Assembly: GCF_001667145.1 (NCBI RefSeq)
Contig: NZ_LZIF01000110.1
Span: forward strand, 1-64,000
DNA: 64,000 nucleotides
From: Mycobacterium sp. 852002-51971_SCH5477799-a
GTDB lineage: Bacteria; Actinomycetota; Actinomycetes; Mycobacteriales; Mycobacteriaceae
Reading direction: 5' to 3'
The position numbers were made by a program, and so were the translations under genes. The notes beneath the pieces were generated by a model, which did not search any database, was not told the origin of the DNA, and saw only the letters and a list, made by a program, of their open reading frames with translations. Position 1 is the first letter of the stretch, and the number at the start of each line of letters is the position of its first letter. Positions 8,607 to 16,279 of this stretch are shown piece after piece.

Positions 8607-9656
8607 TCAGGCCGACCGGTTCGTGGCCAGCTTGGCCAGTTCGGACAGCCCCGCTTTGGCCGCGGTGTTGATGGGCGCGGCCGCCAGCGTGGCCAGCGCC
8701 CGCTGGGTAAGCGTGGCGATCCGTTGTTCGGCCGCGGCCAGGGCGCCCACCGCCTCGATGACGTCGCGCAGCTGATTTACCTGCGCGTCGGTCAGGCGGG
8801 CCCCCACCGAGGTCCGTAACAGGTTGGCCGCCACCGGGTCTGACTTCTCCGCCAGCTCCACTGCCTCGGCCAGCAGCACGGTGCGCTTGCCGGATCGCAG
8901 ATCATCCCCGGACGGCTTACCGGTGACCGCGGGGTCACCGAAAACCCCCAGGACGTCGTCGCGCAGCTGAAACGCCACCCCGAGGTCCGTCCCGAACTGG
9001 CTGAAGACGTCGTGGACGTCGGGCCGGTCGGCCGCGGCGGCCGCCCCGAGCTGCAGCGGCCGGGACACCGTGTAGCAGGCCGTTTTGAAGGTGTCGACGT
9101 TCATTGCCGAGGCGATCGAGGCGGCCGCGCTGGCCTCGGCGACGATGTCGAGGTACTGCCCGCCGAGCACCTCGGTGCGGATGTTGGCCCACACCCGTCG
9201 CACCCGGCGCCCCGCCTGCGGCGTCAACTCGACACCGAAGACGATGTCGTCGGCCCACGCCAGCGCGAGATCGCCGAGCAGGATGGCGGCCGACATGCCG
9301 AACCGCTCGGGCGAGCCTTGCCAGTGCCGGTCGCGATGCAGCTTCGCGAACTGCACGTGCGTGGTCGGCCGGCCCCGGCGGGTCGAGGAGTCGTCGATCA
9401 CGTCGTCGTGCACCAGCGCGCAGGCGTGCAGCAGCTCGAGAGCTGAAAACAGCAGCAGCACTTGCTCATTGGGGGATTCGGAGTTCACCGCGCGCCAACC
9501 CCAATAGGCGAACAGGGGCCGTAGCCGCTTGCCCCCGTTGAGAACGAAATCTTCCAGCGCCGCGATCAGGCCGCTGTAGTCGTCACCGATGTACGCGGTC
9601 TCGGCGCGCCGGTCATGCATGTACCGCCGCAATTGGTCGGTGATGGCCCCGGTCAA
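8607..9656 (-). CDS. idsA2: Polyprenyl (geranylgeranyl-type) diphosphate synthase IdsA2
   Basis: About 349 residues of a trans-isoprenyl diphosphate synthase, which joins allylic diphosphates with isopentenyl diphosphate. The first Asp-rich motif is canonical DDxxD (HDDVIDDSSTRRGR). The second reads RDDVLGVFGDP, lacking the third Asp of DDxxD, as in related actinobacterial synthases. The start is uncertain. TTG 9656 matches the N-terminus of Rv2173 (GAITDQLRRY) but has no ribosome binding site. The best one (AGAAAGGGG) lies 7 nt before in-frame CTG 9695. A TACACT -10 box at 9743-9748 rules out starts above about 9736. It is followed after 4 nt by mptA. Confidence 0.88.
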   Translation of the reverse strand: MTGAITDQLRRYMHDRRAETAYIGDDYSGLIAALEDFVLNGGKRLRPLFAYWGWRAVNSESPNEQVLLLFSALELLHACALVHDDVIDDSSTRRGRPTTHVQFAKLHRDRHWQGSPERFGMSAAILLGDLALAWADDIVFGVELTPQAGRRVRRVWANIRTEVLGGQYLDIVAEASAAASIASAMNVDTFKTACYTVSRPLQLGAAAAADRPDVHDVFSQFGTDLGVAFQLRDDVLGVFGDPAVTGKPSGDDLRSGKRTVLLAEAVELAEKSDPVAANLLRTSVGARLTDAQVNQLRDVIEAVGALAAAEQRIATLTQRALATLAAAPINTAAKAGLSELAKLATNRSA

Positions 9657-9742
9657 CTCGACGGTTGCCGCTGCTTCTGAAGCTCCTGGGCTCAGCGCGG
9701 CACCCCTTTCTGCTCGGCTGACTGGGTGTTCCAGGCCCGACC

Positions 9743-9748
9743 AGTGTA
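9743..9748 (-). promoter_or_regulatory. -10 box upstream of idsA2-mptA
   Basis: Minus-strand TACACT (complement of 9743-9748) would place the transcript start near 9736. The resulting leader of about 40-80 nt carries AGAAAGGGG at 9704-9712. Confidence 0.45.
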
Positions 9749-9916
9749 TTCGCCGCCACACCCGGGCCGCCCCGCACATGACCCGGACCGCCGGACCCAG
9801 TTGCTTCGCCTGCCTCACTAACCCGCCCCTATGCTGGCGGGTGCGCTGGGGCTCGCGCGGAATCCGCGCGGCCCACAGGGCGCGCCCCCGGGAATCGTCA
9901 GATGGAGAGAAGCCGC

Positions 9917-10816
9917 GTGACCCTCAACACCATTGCGCTCGAGCTGGTGCCGCCGAATGCCGACGAGGGTCGGGAGCGGGCACTCGAAGAGGCGCAGAAA
10001 GTGGTGCGGAATTCCGCCGAGTCCGGCCTCGACGGCCGGATCCGGCACGTGATGATTCCGGGGATCATCGCGGAGGACGACGACCGTCCCATTCAGATGA
10101 AACCCAAGTTGGACGTGCTCGACTTCTGGTCGGTCGTCAGGCCGGAACTTCCCGGCATCAAGGGCCTGTGCACGCAGGTCACCGCGTTCATGGACGAGCC
10201 GTCCCTGCGCGCGCGGCTGACCGAGCTGACGTCGGCAGGCATGGAAGGCGTTGTCTTCGTCGGCGTGCCGCGCACCATGAACGACGGCGAAGGCTCCGGC
10301 GTGGCCCCCACCGACGCCCTGTCGATCTACCGCGAGCTGGTGACCAACCGCGGCGTCATCCTGATCCCCACCCGGGACGGCGAACAGGGCCGGTTCAACT
10401 TCAAGTGCGACCAGGGAGCCACGTACGGCATGACCCAGCTGTTGTACTCCGACGCGATCGTGGGCTTCCTGAGCGAGTTCGCCGAAAAGACCGACCACCG
10501 GCCGGAGATCCTGCTGTCGTTCGGCTTCGTACCGAAGATGGAGAGCCGGGTCGGACTGATCAACTGGCTCATCCAGGATCCCGGCAATCCGGCGGTGGCG
10601 GCCGAGCAGGAGTTCGTCAAGCAGCTGGCCGCCGGCGAACCGGCGCAGAAGCGCCAACAAATGGTCGACCTCTACAAACGCGTCATCGACGGGGTCGCCG
10701 AGCTCGGCTTCCCGCTGAGCATCCATCTCGAGGCGACCTACGGGAATTCCGGGCCGGCCTTCCAGACGTTCGCGGAGATGCTCGCCTACTGGTCACCGGC
10801 GGGTCAGTACAGCTAA
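9917..10816 (+). CDS. Atypical methylenetetrahydrofolate reductase family protein (Rv2172c-like)
   Basis: A 299-residue protein matching M. tuberculosis Rv2172c along its whole length. From memory, Rv2172c has been reported as a non-canonical MTHFR (reduction of 5,10-methylene-THF to 5-methyl-THF, the methyl donor for methionine synthase). It keeps TIM-barrel features such as VFVGVPRTMNDGEG (about 112-125), ILIPTRDGEQGRF and GLINWLIQDPGNP. I chose GTG 9917 because GGAGAG lies about 8 nt upstream and the homologue begins MTLNTIALEL; ATG 9902 overlaps that site. It ends in a 4-nt tail-to-tail overlap with lppM. The family match is secure, the MTHFR role less so. Confidence 0.82.
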   Translation: MTLNTIALELVPPNADEGRERALEEAQKVVRNSAESGLDGRIRHVMIPGIIAEDDDRPIQMKPKLDVLDFWSVVRPELPGIKGLCTQVTAFMDEPSLRARLTELTSAGMEGVVFVGVPRTMNDGEGSGVAPTDALSIYRELVTNRGVILIPTRDGEQGRFNFKCDQGATYGMTQLLYSDAIVGFLSEFAEKTDHRPEILLSFGFVPKMESRVGLINWLIQDPGNPAVAAEQEFVKQLAAGEPAQKRQQMVDLYKRVIDGVAELGFPLSIHLEATYGNSGPAFQTFAEMLAYWSPAGQYS

Positions 10817-11574
10817 CTCGGCGGCGGTTGGTCACGCGGCGCGGTCACGCGCGGTGACCGGTCCCGGCTGACCCAGGCCAAGAGACCCACCACGCCCGCG
10901 GCCGCGAACGACGCGATGCACAGCCACACCACCGCTCCGGTGAAGGACCGGGTGTTGGGGTCGGTGTAGCGGGCCTGGGCGGTCATGGTGCTCACCACGC
11001 CGGGTTTGAGCTTCCACGCCACCACGTCGGGTTCGACCCGGTCGCCGTTGGTCGAGGTCACCACTCCGGGAAAGGCTACGGTCAGCTCGACGTCGGCCTC
11101 GGGGTCGGTCAGCGAGGTCAGGTCCGCCCGGCCCTCCAGGAGCACCAGGTTGCCGTTGCGGCGCAGCGTCAGGTTCACCCCGGAGGCGTCGGAGTTCATG
11201 TTGGCCAGCTGCGGCAACTCTGCGAACGTCAGATCGGAGAACACCGCCTGCGAGCCGACGTAGCCGTCGCTGTCGTAGTTCGATACCGCCACCTTCTGGC
11301 TGAACGGCAGGTTGTTGCTGTCCAATTGTGGACCGGTGTCTTTGGAAGTCTTGGGCTTGGCGGCGGCGACGATCTCGCCGGACACCAGGTCGTCGGGGGA
11401 GATGGTGAGCGAGGCCCTGACCCGCAGGCATCCCGTGGCCAGCGGCACGAGCAGCAGCAACATCGCGATGGCCGTCAGGCGGCGCCGCCGAGCTCGAAAC
11501 GCTCGGGATTTTCGGCTGCGGGACGGGGGAGAGCTGGCTCGCACCACGTCATCGTGCCAGATCCGATGCGCCAC
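10813..11574 (-). CDS. lppM: Lipoprotein LppM
   Basis: A lipoprotein of up to 253 residues. A basic N-terminus is followed by a hydrophobic signal helix and lipobox LATGC (Cys49 with the longest start), then a soluble extracytoplasmic domain. A second hydrophobic helix near the C-terminus (VWLCIASFAAAGVVGLLAWV) makes it a doubly anchored protein. The M. tuberculosis homologue Rv2171 (227 residues) is linked to interference with phagosome maturation. The start is not certain: GTG 11574 gives the longest frame, and tandem in-frame GTGs at 11547 and 11544 would be closer to the homologue. It shares direction with the GNAT gene upstream. Confidence 0.88.
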   Translation of the reverse strand: MAHRIWHDDVVRASSPPSRSRKSRAFRARRRRLTAIAMLLLLVPLATGCLRVRASLTISPDDLVSGEIVAAAKPKTSKDTGPQLDSNNLPFSQKVAVSNYDSDGYVGSQAVFSDLTFAELPQLANMNSDASGVNLTLRRNGNLVLLEGRADLTSLTDPEADVELTVAFPGVVTSTNGDRVEPDVVAWKLKPGVVSTMTAQARYTDPNTRSFTGAVVWLCIASFAAAGVVGLLAWVSRDRSPRVTAPRDQPPPS

Positions 11575-11610
11575 TTAATGGAGTCTTCCGGTGTGTGCCG
11601 ACTTCGGGTG

Positions 11611-12219
11611 TCACAGCGGGAGCTTGCGGCCCAGGATCGCGAACGCCCGCGGGTCGCCGGCGAAGTGGTAGCCGCGGATGACATCGGTGAATCCCAGGCG
11701 GCGGTACAACCGCCAGGCGCGGTTGGGCTCACCGTTGGTTTCCGGCGTGGAGAGCAGCACATTTTGCTCGGCGCGACCGGACAGCAGCCGTCGCGCCAGC
11801 TTCTCGCCGAGACCGCGGCCCTGGGCGCGGGGATGGATGTGAAGCTCGGTCAGCTCGAAGTAGCTGTCCATCAGCCGGGAAATCTCCTGGGGTGGCGAAC
11901 CGCCGCGCTGCATGCCCAGCACGACCTGCTGCTGCCACCATTGCCCGGGCGCACCGGGATAGCCGTAGGCCACGCCGAGCAGCGGGGCGCTGGCCAAGTC
12001 TTCCGCCGAGGGCGGTTGCGCGCCTGCGTCTTCGGCTTCCGGGGTTTCGACGACGCCCGCGCCCTGCCAGCCCCGCCGCCGGATGTGTTCGAGCCACATC
12101 GCGGCGCGCTGGTTCTCGGTGCCCCGCGGGTAGCGCATCGCATCGACGTACACCGCCAGGGCGTCACCCAGCCGACGTTCCATGTCGTTGGGAAGCAGAT
12201 CGATGAGGAATATCGCCAA
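11611..12219 (-). CDS. GNAT-family acetyltransferase (Rv2170-like)
   Basis: A 202-residue GCN5-related N-acetyltransferase. The acetyl-CoA pyrophosphate-binding motif is RAQGRGLGEKLARRLL (about residues 134-149), followed by NRAWRLYRRLGF, the usual end of the fold. The homologue Rv2170 has been reported to acetylate isocitrate dehydrogenase and isoniazid; that is family knowledge, not visible here. TTG 12219 is chosen because a strong GAGGAGGGG site lies 7-8 nt upstream and the homologue starts MAIFLIDL. It lies upstream of lppM, 36 nt apart, likely co-transcribed. Confidence 0.85.
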   Translation of the reverse strand: MAIFLIDLLPNDMERRLGDALAVYVDAMRYPRGTENQRAAMWLEHIRRRGWQGAGVVETPEAEDAGAQPPSAEDLASAPLLGVAYGYPGAPGQWWQQQVVLGMQRGGSPPQEISRLMDSYFELTELHIHPRAQGRGLGEKLARRLLSGRAEQNVLLSTPETNGEPNRAWRLYRRLGFTDVIRGYHFAGDPRAFAILGRKLPL

Positions 12220-12553
12220 CGCGCGTCCCCTCCTCATCGGTCGTGGCCTCGTGCGGCACCTCAGCTTTGGGCGCTCGCAGTGGACCCTGTCTTATCGCCC
12301 ATTATCGGACTCAGGTGCGACGGCCGGACGGGCGGTCGCGGCACCGGGCCGGCGAGCCGCCGCGGTTCGGGAAGGCGGTTGTAGCGCACGGCCGTTCCGG
12401 TCTGGCAGAGGGCCATCGGGCGGGCGGGATAGAATCGGCGGCGAACCAGTGGTATGGGGCAGATCGACCTCGTATCATTGAATTAATGCCCCCGCAACGG
12501 GCATCTGCGTGTCACCGATAGTCACGTGCCACACCGTCGGCAAGGAGGGACGA
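12220..12553. other. Intergenic region with candidate promoters
   Basis: This 334-bp divergent spacer separates the GNAT gene (-) and the DUF3040 gene (+). I see plus-strand -10-like TAGAAT at 12430-12435 and TATCAT at 12473-12478. A short TGCCC/GGGCA inverted repeat follows just after, around 12487-12503. No convincing small gene is visible. M. tuberculosis carries IS6110 on the far side of the DUF3040 gene, and no insertion-sequence trace is seen here. Confidence 0.4.
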
Positions 12554-12955
12554 ATGCCACTCTCCGATCATGAGCAGCGGATGCTCGATCAGATCGAGAG
12601 CGCGCTCTACGCCGAGGACCCCAAATTCGCGTCAAGTGTTCGCGGTGGCGGGTTTCGTGCACCTACCGCACGTCGGCGGCTGCAGGGCGTGGCGCTGTTC
12701 GTCATCGGTTTGGCGATGCTGGTCTCCGGGGTGGCATTCAAGGCAACGATGATCGGAAACTTCCCGATTCTCAGCGTCTTCGGGTTCATCGTCATGTTCG
12801 GCGGAGTCATCTTCGCGATCACCGGGCCCCGGTTGTCCGGCAGGGCCGACCATTCCGGGCCGGCCCCCACTTCGCTGCGTCAGCGCCGCAACAAGGGCGG
12901 CGGTTCGTTCACCAGCCGCATGGAGGACCGGTTCCGCCGCCGCTTCGACGGTTAG
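12554..12955 (+). CDS. DUF3040 membrane protein (Rv2169c-like)
   Basis: A 133-residue small membrane protein of the actinobacterial DUF3040 family. The N-terminal signature PLSDHEQRMLDQIE is present. Two adjacent hydrophobic helices follow (about 52-71 and 77-95), then a basic C-terminal tail. ATG 12554 is preceded by AAGGAGGGACGA, a near-ideal ribosome binding site; upstream in-frame ATG 12509 has none. The function of the family is unknown. It is conserved just upstream of mraZ in mycobacteria but is separated from it here by an intrinsic terminator and the mraZ operators. Confidence 0.88.
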   Translation: MPLSDHEQRMLDQIESALYAEDPKFASSVRGGGFRAPTARRRLQGVALFVIGLAMLVSGVAFKATMIGNFPILSVFGFIVMFGGVIFAITGPRLSGRADHSGPAPTSLRQRRNKGGGSFTSRMEDRFRRRFDG

Positions 12956-12969
12956 GCGCGCGCACACGT

Positions 12970-13003
12970 TCGGGGTAGCCATCGGCTGCCCCGATTTGTT
13001 TTT
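12970..13003 (+). terminator. Rho-independent terminator after the DUF3040 gene
   Basis: TCGGGGTAGCC (12970-12980) pairs over 11 positions with GGCTGCCCCGA (12984-12994), with one G-U pair and loop ATC. TTTGTTTTT (12995-13003) follows directly. This is a textbook intrinsic terminator that isolates mraZ from upstream transcription. Confidence 0.88.
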
Positions 13004-13105
13004 CCCGGGACTCGGTGGCGTCGACCGCGCACCCCTGACAATCAACCGCCGATGCCGTTTTGCAGCTCAATCGAGCCCCAACCGAGGCGCGTCCCGGCAT
13101 TCGCG

Positions 13106-13142
13106 CCCCACCGCGCCCCACTAAAGTTCCCACTACGCCCCA
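13106..13142 (-). promoter_or_regulatory. Second (inverted) array of TGGG[GA] repeats, candidate distal MraZ site
   Basis: Read on the minus strand there are four pentamers: TGGGG (13142-13138), TGGGA (13132-13128), TGGGG (13120-13116) and TGGGG (13110-13106), with spacers of 5, 7 and 5 nt. This is the same pentamer and nearly the same period as the proximal mraZ operator, but on the opposite strand and about 140 bp upstream. No gene start lies nearby. Binding by MraZ is inference. Confidence 0.5.
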
Positions 13143-13283
13143 CTAGGCGCGTTTTACCTGGTAAGCGCGGTTCGCCTGATGTTCCCGAACGCCCCCGCGC
13201 CTCCCTCGACACACCCCGTGCGACCTTTCCGCGGCGCTCTGACGCCCGATAACCCCGAAAACGCCACGACGACACTCCAAGAA

Positions 13284-13318
13284 TGGGGCAGAGTGGGGGA
13301 TTGTGGGGTATGGTGGCT
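13284..13318 (+). promoter_or_regulatory. MraZ operator (MRA box) and overlapping -10 of the dcw operon
   Basis: There are three exact TGGGG pentamers at 13284-13288, 13294-13298 and 13304-13308, plus a degenerate fourth (TGGCT, 13314-13318). All are separated by exactly 5 nt, a strict 10-bp period. Direct TGGG[A/G] repeats with 5-nt spacers are the described MraZ binding pattern in E. coli. A -10-like TATGGT (13309-13314) lies between the third and fourth repeats, so binding would cover the promoter of mraZ: negative autoregulation. Confidence 0.82.
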
Positions 13319-13354
13319 GCAGTGTTTGGGTGACCCCAAAGGGGAGGTGAGCTG

Positions 13355-13786
13355 GTGTTTCTCGGCACCTACACGCCCAAACTCGACGACAAGGGGCGGC
13401 TGACGCTGCCCGCCAAGTTCCGCGACGCGCTGGCAGGGGGGTTGATGGTCACCAAGAGTCAAGACCACAGCCTCGCTGTCTATCCGCGGGCGGAGTTCGA
13501 GCAATTGGCCCGCCGCGTCAGCAAGGCCTCGCGGAGCAACCCCGAGGCCCGGGCGTTTCTCCGCAACCTGGCGGCCGGCACCGACGAGCAGCATCCCGAC
13601 GCGCAGGGCCGGATCACGTTGTCGGCCGATCACCGGCGGTACGCGAACCTTTCGAAGGACTGCGTGGTCATCGGCGCGATCGACAACCTGGAGATCTGGG
13701 ACGCGCAGGCCTGGCAGGACTATCAGCAGACCCACGAAGAGAACTTCTCCGCGGCCAGCGATGAAGCACTCGGCGACATCATCTGA
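13355..13786 (+). CDS. mraZ: Transcriptional regulator MraZ
   Basis: A 143-residue protein with two SpoVT/AbrB-like MraZ repeats, each carrying the signature DDKGRLTLPAKFR (about 10-22) or DAQGRITLSADHRRY (second copy, about 85-99). MraZ forms a ring-shaped oligomer that binds direct TGGG[A/G] repeats in front of its own operon, such as those at 13284-13318. GTG 13355 follows GGGGAGGTGAG. It is the first gene of the dcw cluster. The rsmH start lies inside its last 26 nt. Confidence 0.95.
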   Translation: MFLGTYTPKLDDKGRLTLPAKFRDALAGGLMVTKSQDHSLAVYPRAEFEQLARRVSKASRSNPEARAFLRNLAAGTDEQHPDAQGRITLSADHRRYANLSKDCVVIGAIDNLEIWDAQAWQDYQQTHEENFSAASDEALGDII

Positions 13787-15020
13787 GGCGCATGCCCGTG
13801 CAACGTGGCCTCTGACCGAACCGACCCTGGCGTACTTCCCCAACGCCAGGTTCGCCACTTCGGTCAGAGACCTCGATGCAGGGGCTGCCCATCTTCTCGA
13901 GCACCGGGTAAAGCCCGCCCGGGCGACACAGAGCGGCGCGAAGGTCCGTCACATGGGGCTCGCAGTGGCCGACGGGTGCCGGCAGATCCGTGGAGGCGTT
14001 GCGGTGGCGGAGAATTCGAGTTCCGACGACCACGGCCATGTCCCCGTCCTGCTGGAACGCTGCGTCGAACTGCTCACACCCGCGCTGACCCGTCACCACC
14101 CCGACGGGTCGGGCGCGACGCTGCTCGATGCCACCCTCGGTGCGGGCGGGCATGCGGAACGGTTCCTCACCGACCTGCCGGGGCTGCGGCTGATCGGACT
14201 CGACCGCGATCCCAGCGCGCTGGACATCGCGCGGTCCCGGCTTGAGCGCTTCGCCGACCGGGTCACGCTGGTGCACGCCCGCTACGACGGTATCGCCGCG
14301 GCGCTGGCCGAATCCGGTTATGCGGCAGCCGAATCGGTGGATGCCATGCTATTCGACCTCGGGGTGTCATCCATGCAGCTGGATCGCCCGGAGCGGGGCT
14401 TCGCCTACGCCCAGGACGCGCCACTGGACATGAGGATGGACCCCTCGTCGCCGCTGACCGCAGCCGACATCGTCAACACCTACGACGAGGCGAAGCTGGC
14501 GAACATCTTGCACCGCTACGGCGAGGAGCGGTTCGCACGTCGCATCGCCGCGCACATCGTGCGTCGCCGTACCCGTGAGCCGCTCACGTCGACATCGGAC
14601 CTGGTAGCCCTGCTGTACCAAGCGATTCCGGCCGCTGCCCGGCGCACCGGCGGACATCCGGCCAAGCGCACGTTTCAGGCGCTGCGGGTCGCGGTCAACG
14701 ACGAACTGGACACACTGCACCGCGCCCTCCCGGCCGCCCTGGACGCGCTGGACGTCGGCGGGCGCATCGCTGTGATGGCCTACCAATCGCTGGAGGACCG
14801 GATCGTCAAGCGGCTCTTTGCCCAGGCGGTCGCGTCGCGCACCCCGGTGGACCTGCCGGTCGAGCTCCCCGGCCATCAGCCGAGATTCACGTCGCTGACG
14901 CACGGCGCCGAACGCGCCGACACCGCCGAGGTCGAACGCAATCCACGCAGTGCCGCAGTGCGATTGCGGGCGCTGCAACGAATGGAATCCGAGCAGGCTA
15001 GCGGGAAAGGCGACGCATGA
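13761..15020 (+). CDS. rsmH: 16S rRNA (cytosine1402-N4)-methyltransferase RsmH
   Basis: A 419-residue S-adenosylmethionine-dependent methyltransferase (MraW) that methylates C1402 of 16S rRNA in the ribosomal P site. The SAM-binding motif LLDATLGAGGHAERFL lies at about 122-137. FDLGVSSMQLDRPERGF and the C-terminal YQSLEDRIVKR block are both present. The N-terminal extension of about 95 residues (LAYFPNARF...) before the HVPVLLE core is shared with the M. tuberculosis homologue Rv2165c. ATG 13761 is the only in-frame start before that block and overlaps mraZ by 26 nt. The stop overlaps the next ATG (ATGA), indicating translational coupling. Confidence 0.93.
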   Translation: MKHSATSSEAHARATWPLTEPTLAYFPNARFATSVRDLDAGAAHLLEHRVKPARATQSGAKVRHMGLAVADGCRQIRGGVAVAENSSSDDHGHVPVLLERCVELLTPALTRHHPDGSGATLLDATLGAGGHAERFLTDLPGLRLIGLDRDPSALDIARSRLERFADRVTLVHARYDGIAAALAESGYAAAESVDAMLFDLGVSSMQLDRPERGFAYAQDAPLDMRMDPSSPLTAADIVNTYDEAKLANILHRYGEERFARRIAAHIVRRRTREPLTSTSDLVALLYQAIPAAARRTGGHPAKRTFQALRVAVNDELDTLHRALPAALDALDVGGRIAVMAYQSLEDRIVKRLFAQAVASRTPVDLPVELPGHQPRFTSLTHGAERADTAEVERNPRSAAVRLRALQRMESEQASGKGDA

Positions 15021-16279
15021 GAGCAGAACGCGAGACCTCGAAACGGCGCGGTGGCAGCGACCGTCGGGGCGGACGCGACGGTTCTGCGCGGCGGAGCACT
15101 CGTCGGGCGGCCGAATCCGGATCGGCGCGGCGCACCCGAAGCGGCCGGGGCTCGGCGCCCGTCCGCGAAGCCCGCGCGCCCAAGTCCGGACCGCAGACCA
15201 GCCCCATCGCCCGGCCGGTCGAGCGTCAGGCGCGGCCCAAGAGCGCCAGCCAGGCCAAGGCGCGGGCCAAGGCGCGAAAAGCCAAAGCACCCAAGGCGAT
15301 TCGTCCACGCCTGACCGAACGCCTGGCCGCCCGGCTGGCATCGATCGATTTGCGGCCGCGGACGTTGGCCAGCAAGGTTCCGTTCGTCGTCCTCATCATC
15401 GGTGCGCTCGGCATCGGCCTCGGGCTCACGCTGTGGCTGTCCACCGACTCCGCCGAGCGCTCCTACAAGTTGAGCCATGCCCGGGAGCGGACCCGGTTGC
15501 TGCAGCAGCAGAAGGAAGCGCTGGAGCGCGACGTGCGCGAGGCGGAGGCCGCCCCGGCGCTGGCGGAGGCGGCCCGCAAGCAGGGCATGATCCCGAGCAG
15601 GGACACCGCGCACCTGGTCCAGGATCCGTCCGGGAACTGGGTGGTGGTGGGCACACCCAAGCCGGCCGACGGCGTTCCGCCGCCGCCGCTGAACAACAAG
15701 CTTCCCGACGAGGTGCCGCAGCCCCCCAAGCCGCCGGCGGCGCCCCCGGAGGTCTCGACCCGCGTCGAGTCGGCGCCCGGCGGCCCCGCCCCGGCCAGGT
15801 CAGGACCCGAAGCGCTGCTGCGCGCCCCGGACGGCGCGTCAACGGTGGGCGGTCAACACCTGCCGCCGGCGGTTCCGCCGGTGCCCGGCGCGCCTGCCGC
15901 CCCGGGGCTGCCGGTGACCGGTACGCTGCCCGGCATGCCAGGCGGACCGGCGACCGGTGCATTGCCCGGCGTGCCCGCTGCACCGGCAACCGGCCCGGTC
16001 ACCGGGCGCGTACCCGGCGTCCTGCCGGGCTTGCCGACGCCGGGATTGCCCGTGCCCGGCGGACCCGCGACCCCTGCGGCCCCGCCCGAGATCCCGATTC
16101 CCCTGGGCGGGCTGCCGATTCCGGCTCCTGGCCAGGTGCCGACGCCGTTGCCCGCCGAGATTCCGGTCCCGTTGCAGTTGGGCCGTCCGGCGGCGCCGGC
16201 TCAACCGGTGGCCCCGGCCGCGCCGGCTAACAGCCTGCCCGGGCCGGCGGCCGTCGCGCCGCCAGGTGTGCCCAGGTGA
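15017..16279 (+). CDS. ftsL: FtsL-like division protein with a long Pro/Gly tail (Rv2164c-like)
   Basis: A 420-residue bitopic protein. It has a very basic, Arg/Ser/Ala-rich cytoplasmic region (1-120), one transmembrane helix (121-141), and a coiled-coil-like stretch (about 145-190; RTRLLQQQKEALERDV) typical of FtsL/DivIC. A roughly 200-residue extracytoplasmic tail follows, of repeated PG, LPG, VPG and APAAP units. Position between rsmH and pbpB is the FtsL position. The homologue Rv2164c (384 residues) has the same design, the tail being somewhat longer here. It is coupled to both neighbours by ATGA/GTGA overlaps. The role in the FtsQLB-type complex is inferred from position and topology. 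Confidence 0.85.
   Translation: MRAERETSKRRGGSDRRGGRDGSARRSTRRAAESGSARRTRSGRGSAPVREARAPKSGPQTSPIARPVERQARPKSASQAKARAKARKAKAPKAIRPRLTERLAARLASIDLRPRTLASKVPFVVLIIGALGIGLGLTLWLSTDSAERSYKLSHARERTRLLQQQKEALERDVREAEAAPALAEAARKQGMIPSRDTAHLVQDPSGNWVVVGTPKPADGVPPPPLNNKLPDEVPQPPKPPAAPPEVSTRVESAPGGPAPARSGPEALLRAPDGASTVGGQHLPPAVPPVPGAPAAPGLPVTGTLPGMPGGPATGALPGVPAAPATGPVTGRVPGVLPGLPTPGLPVPGGPATPAAPPEIPIPLGGLPIPAPGQVPTPLPAEIPVPLQLGRPAAPAQPVAPAAPANSLPGPAAVAPPGVPR

Noticed and set aside
12243..12521. 92-codon plus-strand frame before the DUF3040 gene
   Set aside because: Arg/Gly-rich, no ribosome site, overlaps likely promoters; treated as noncoding.
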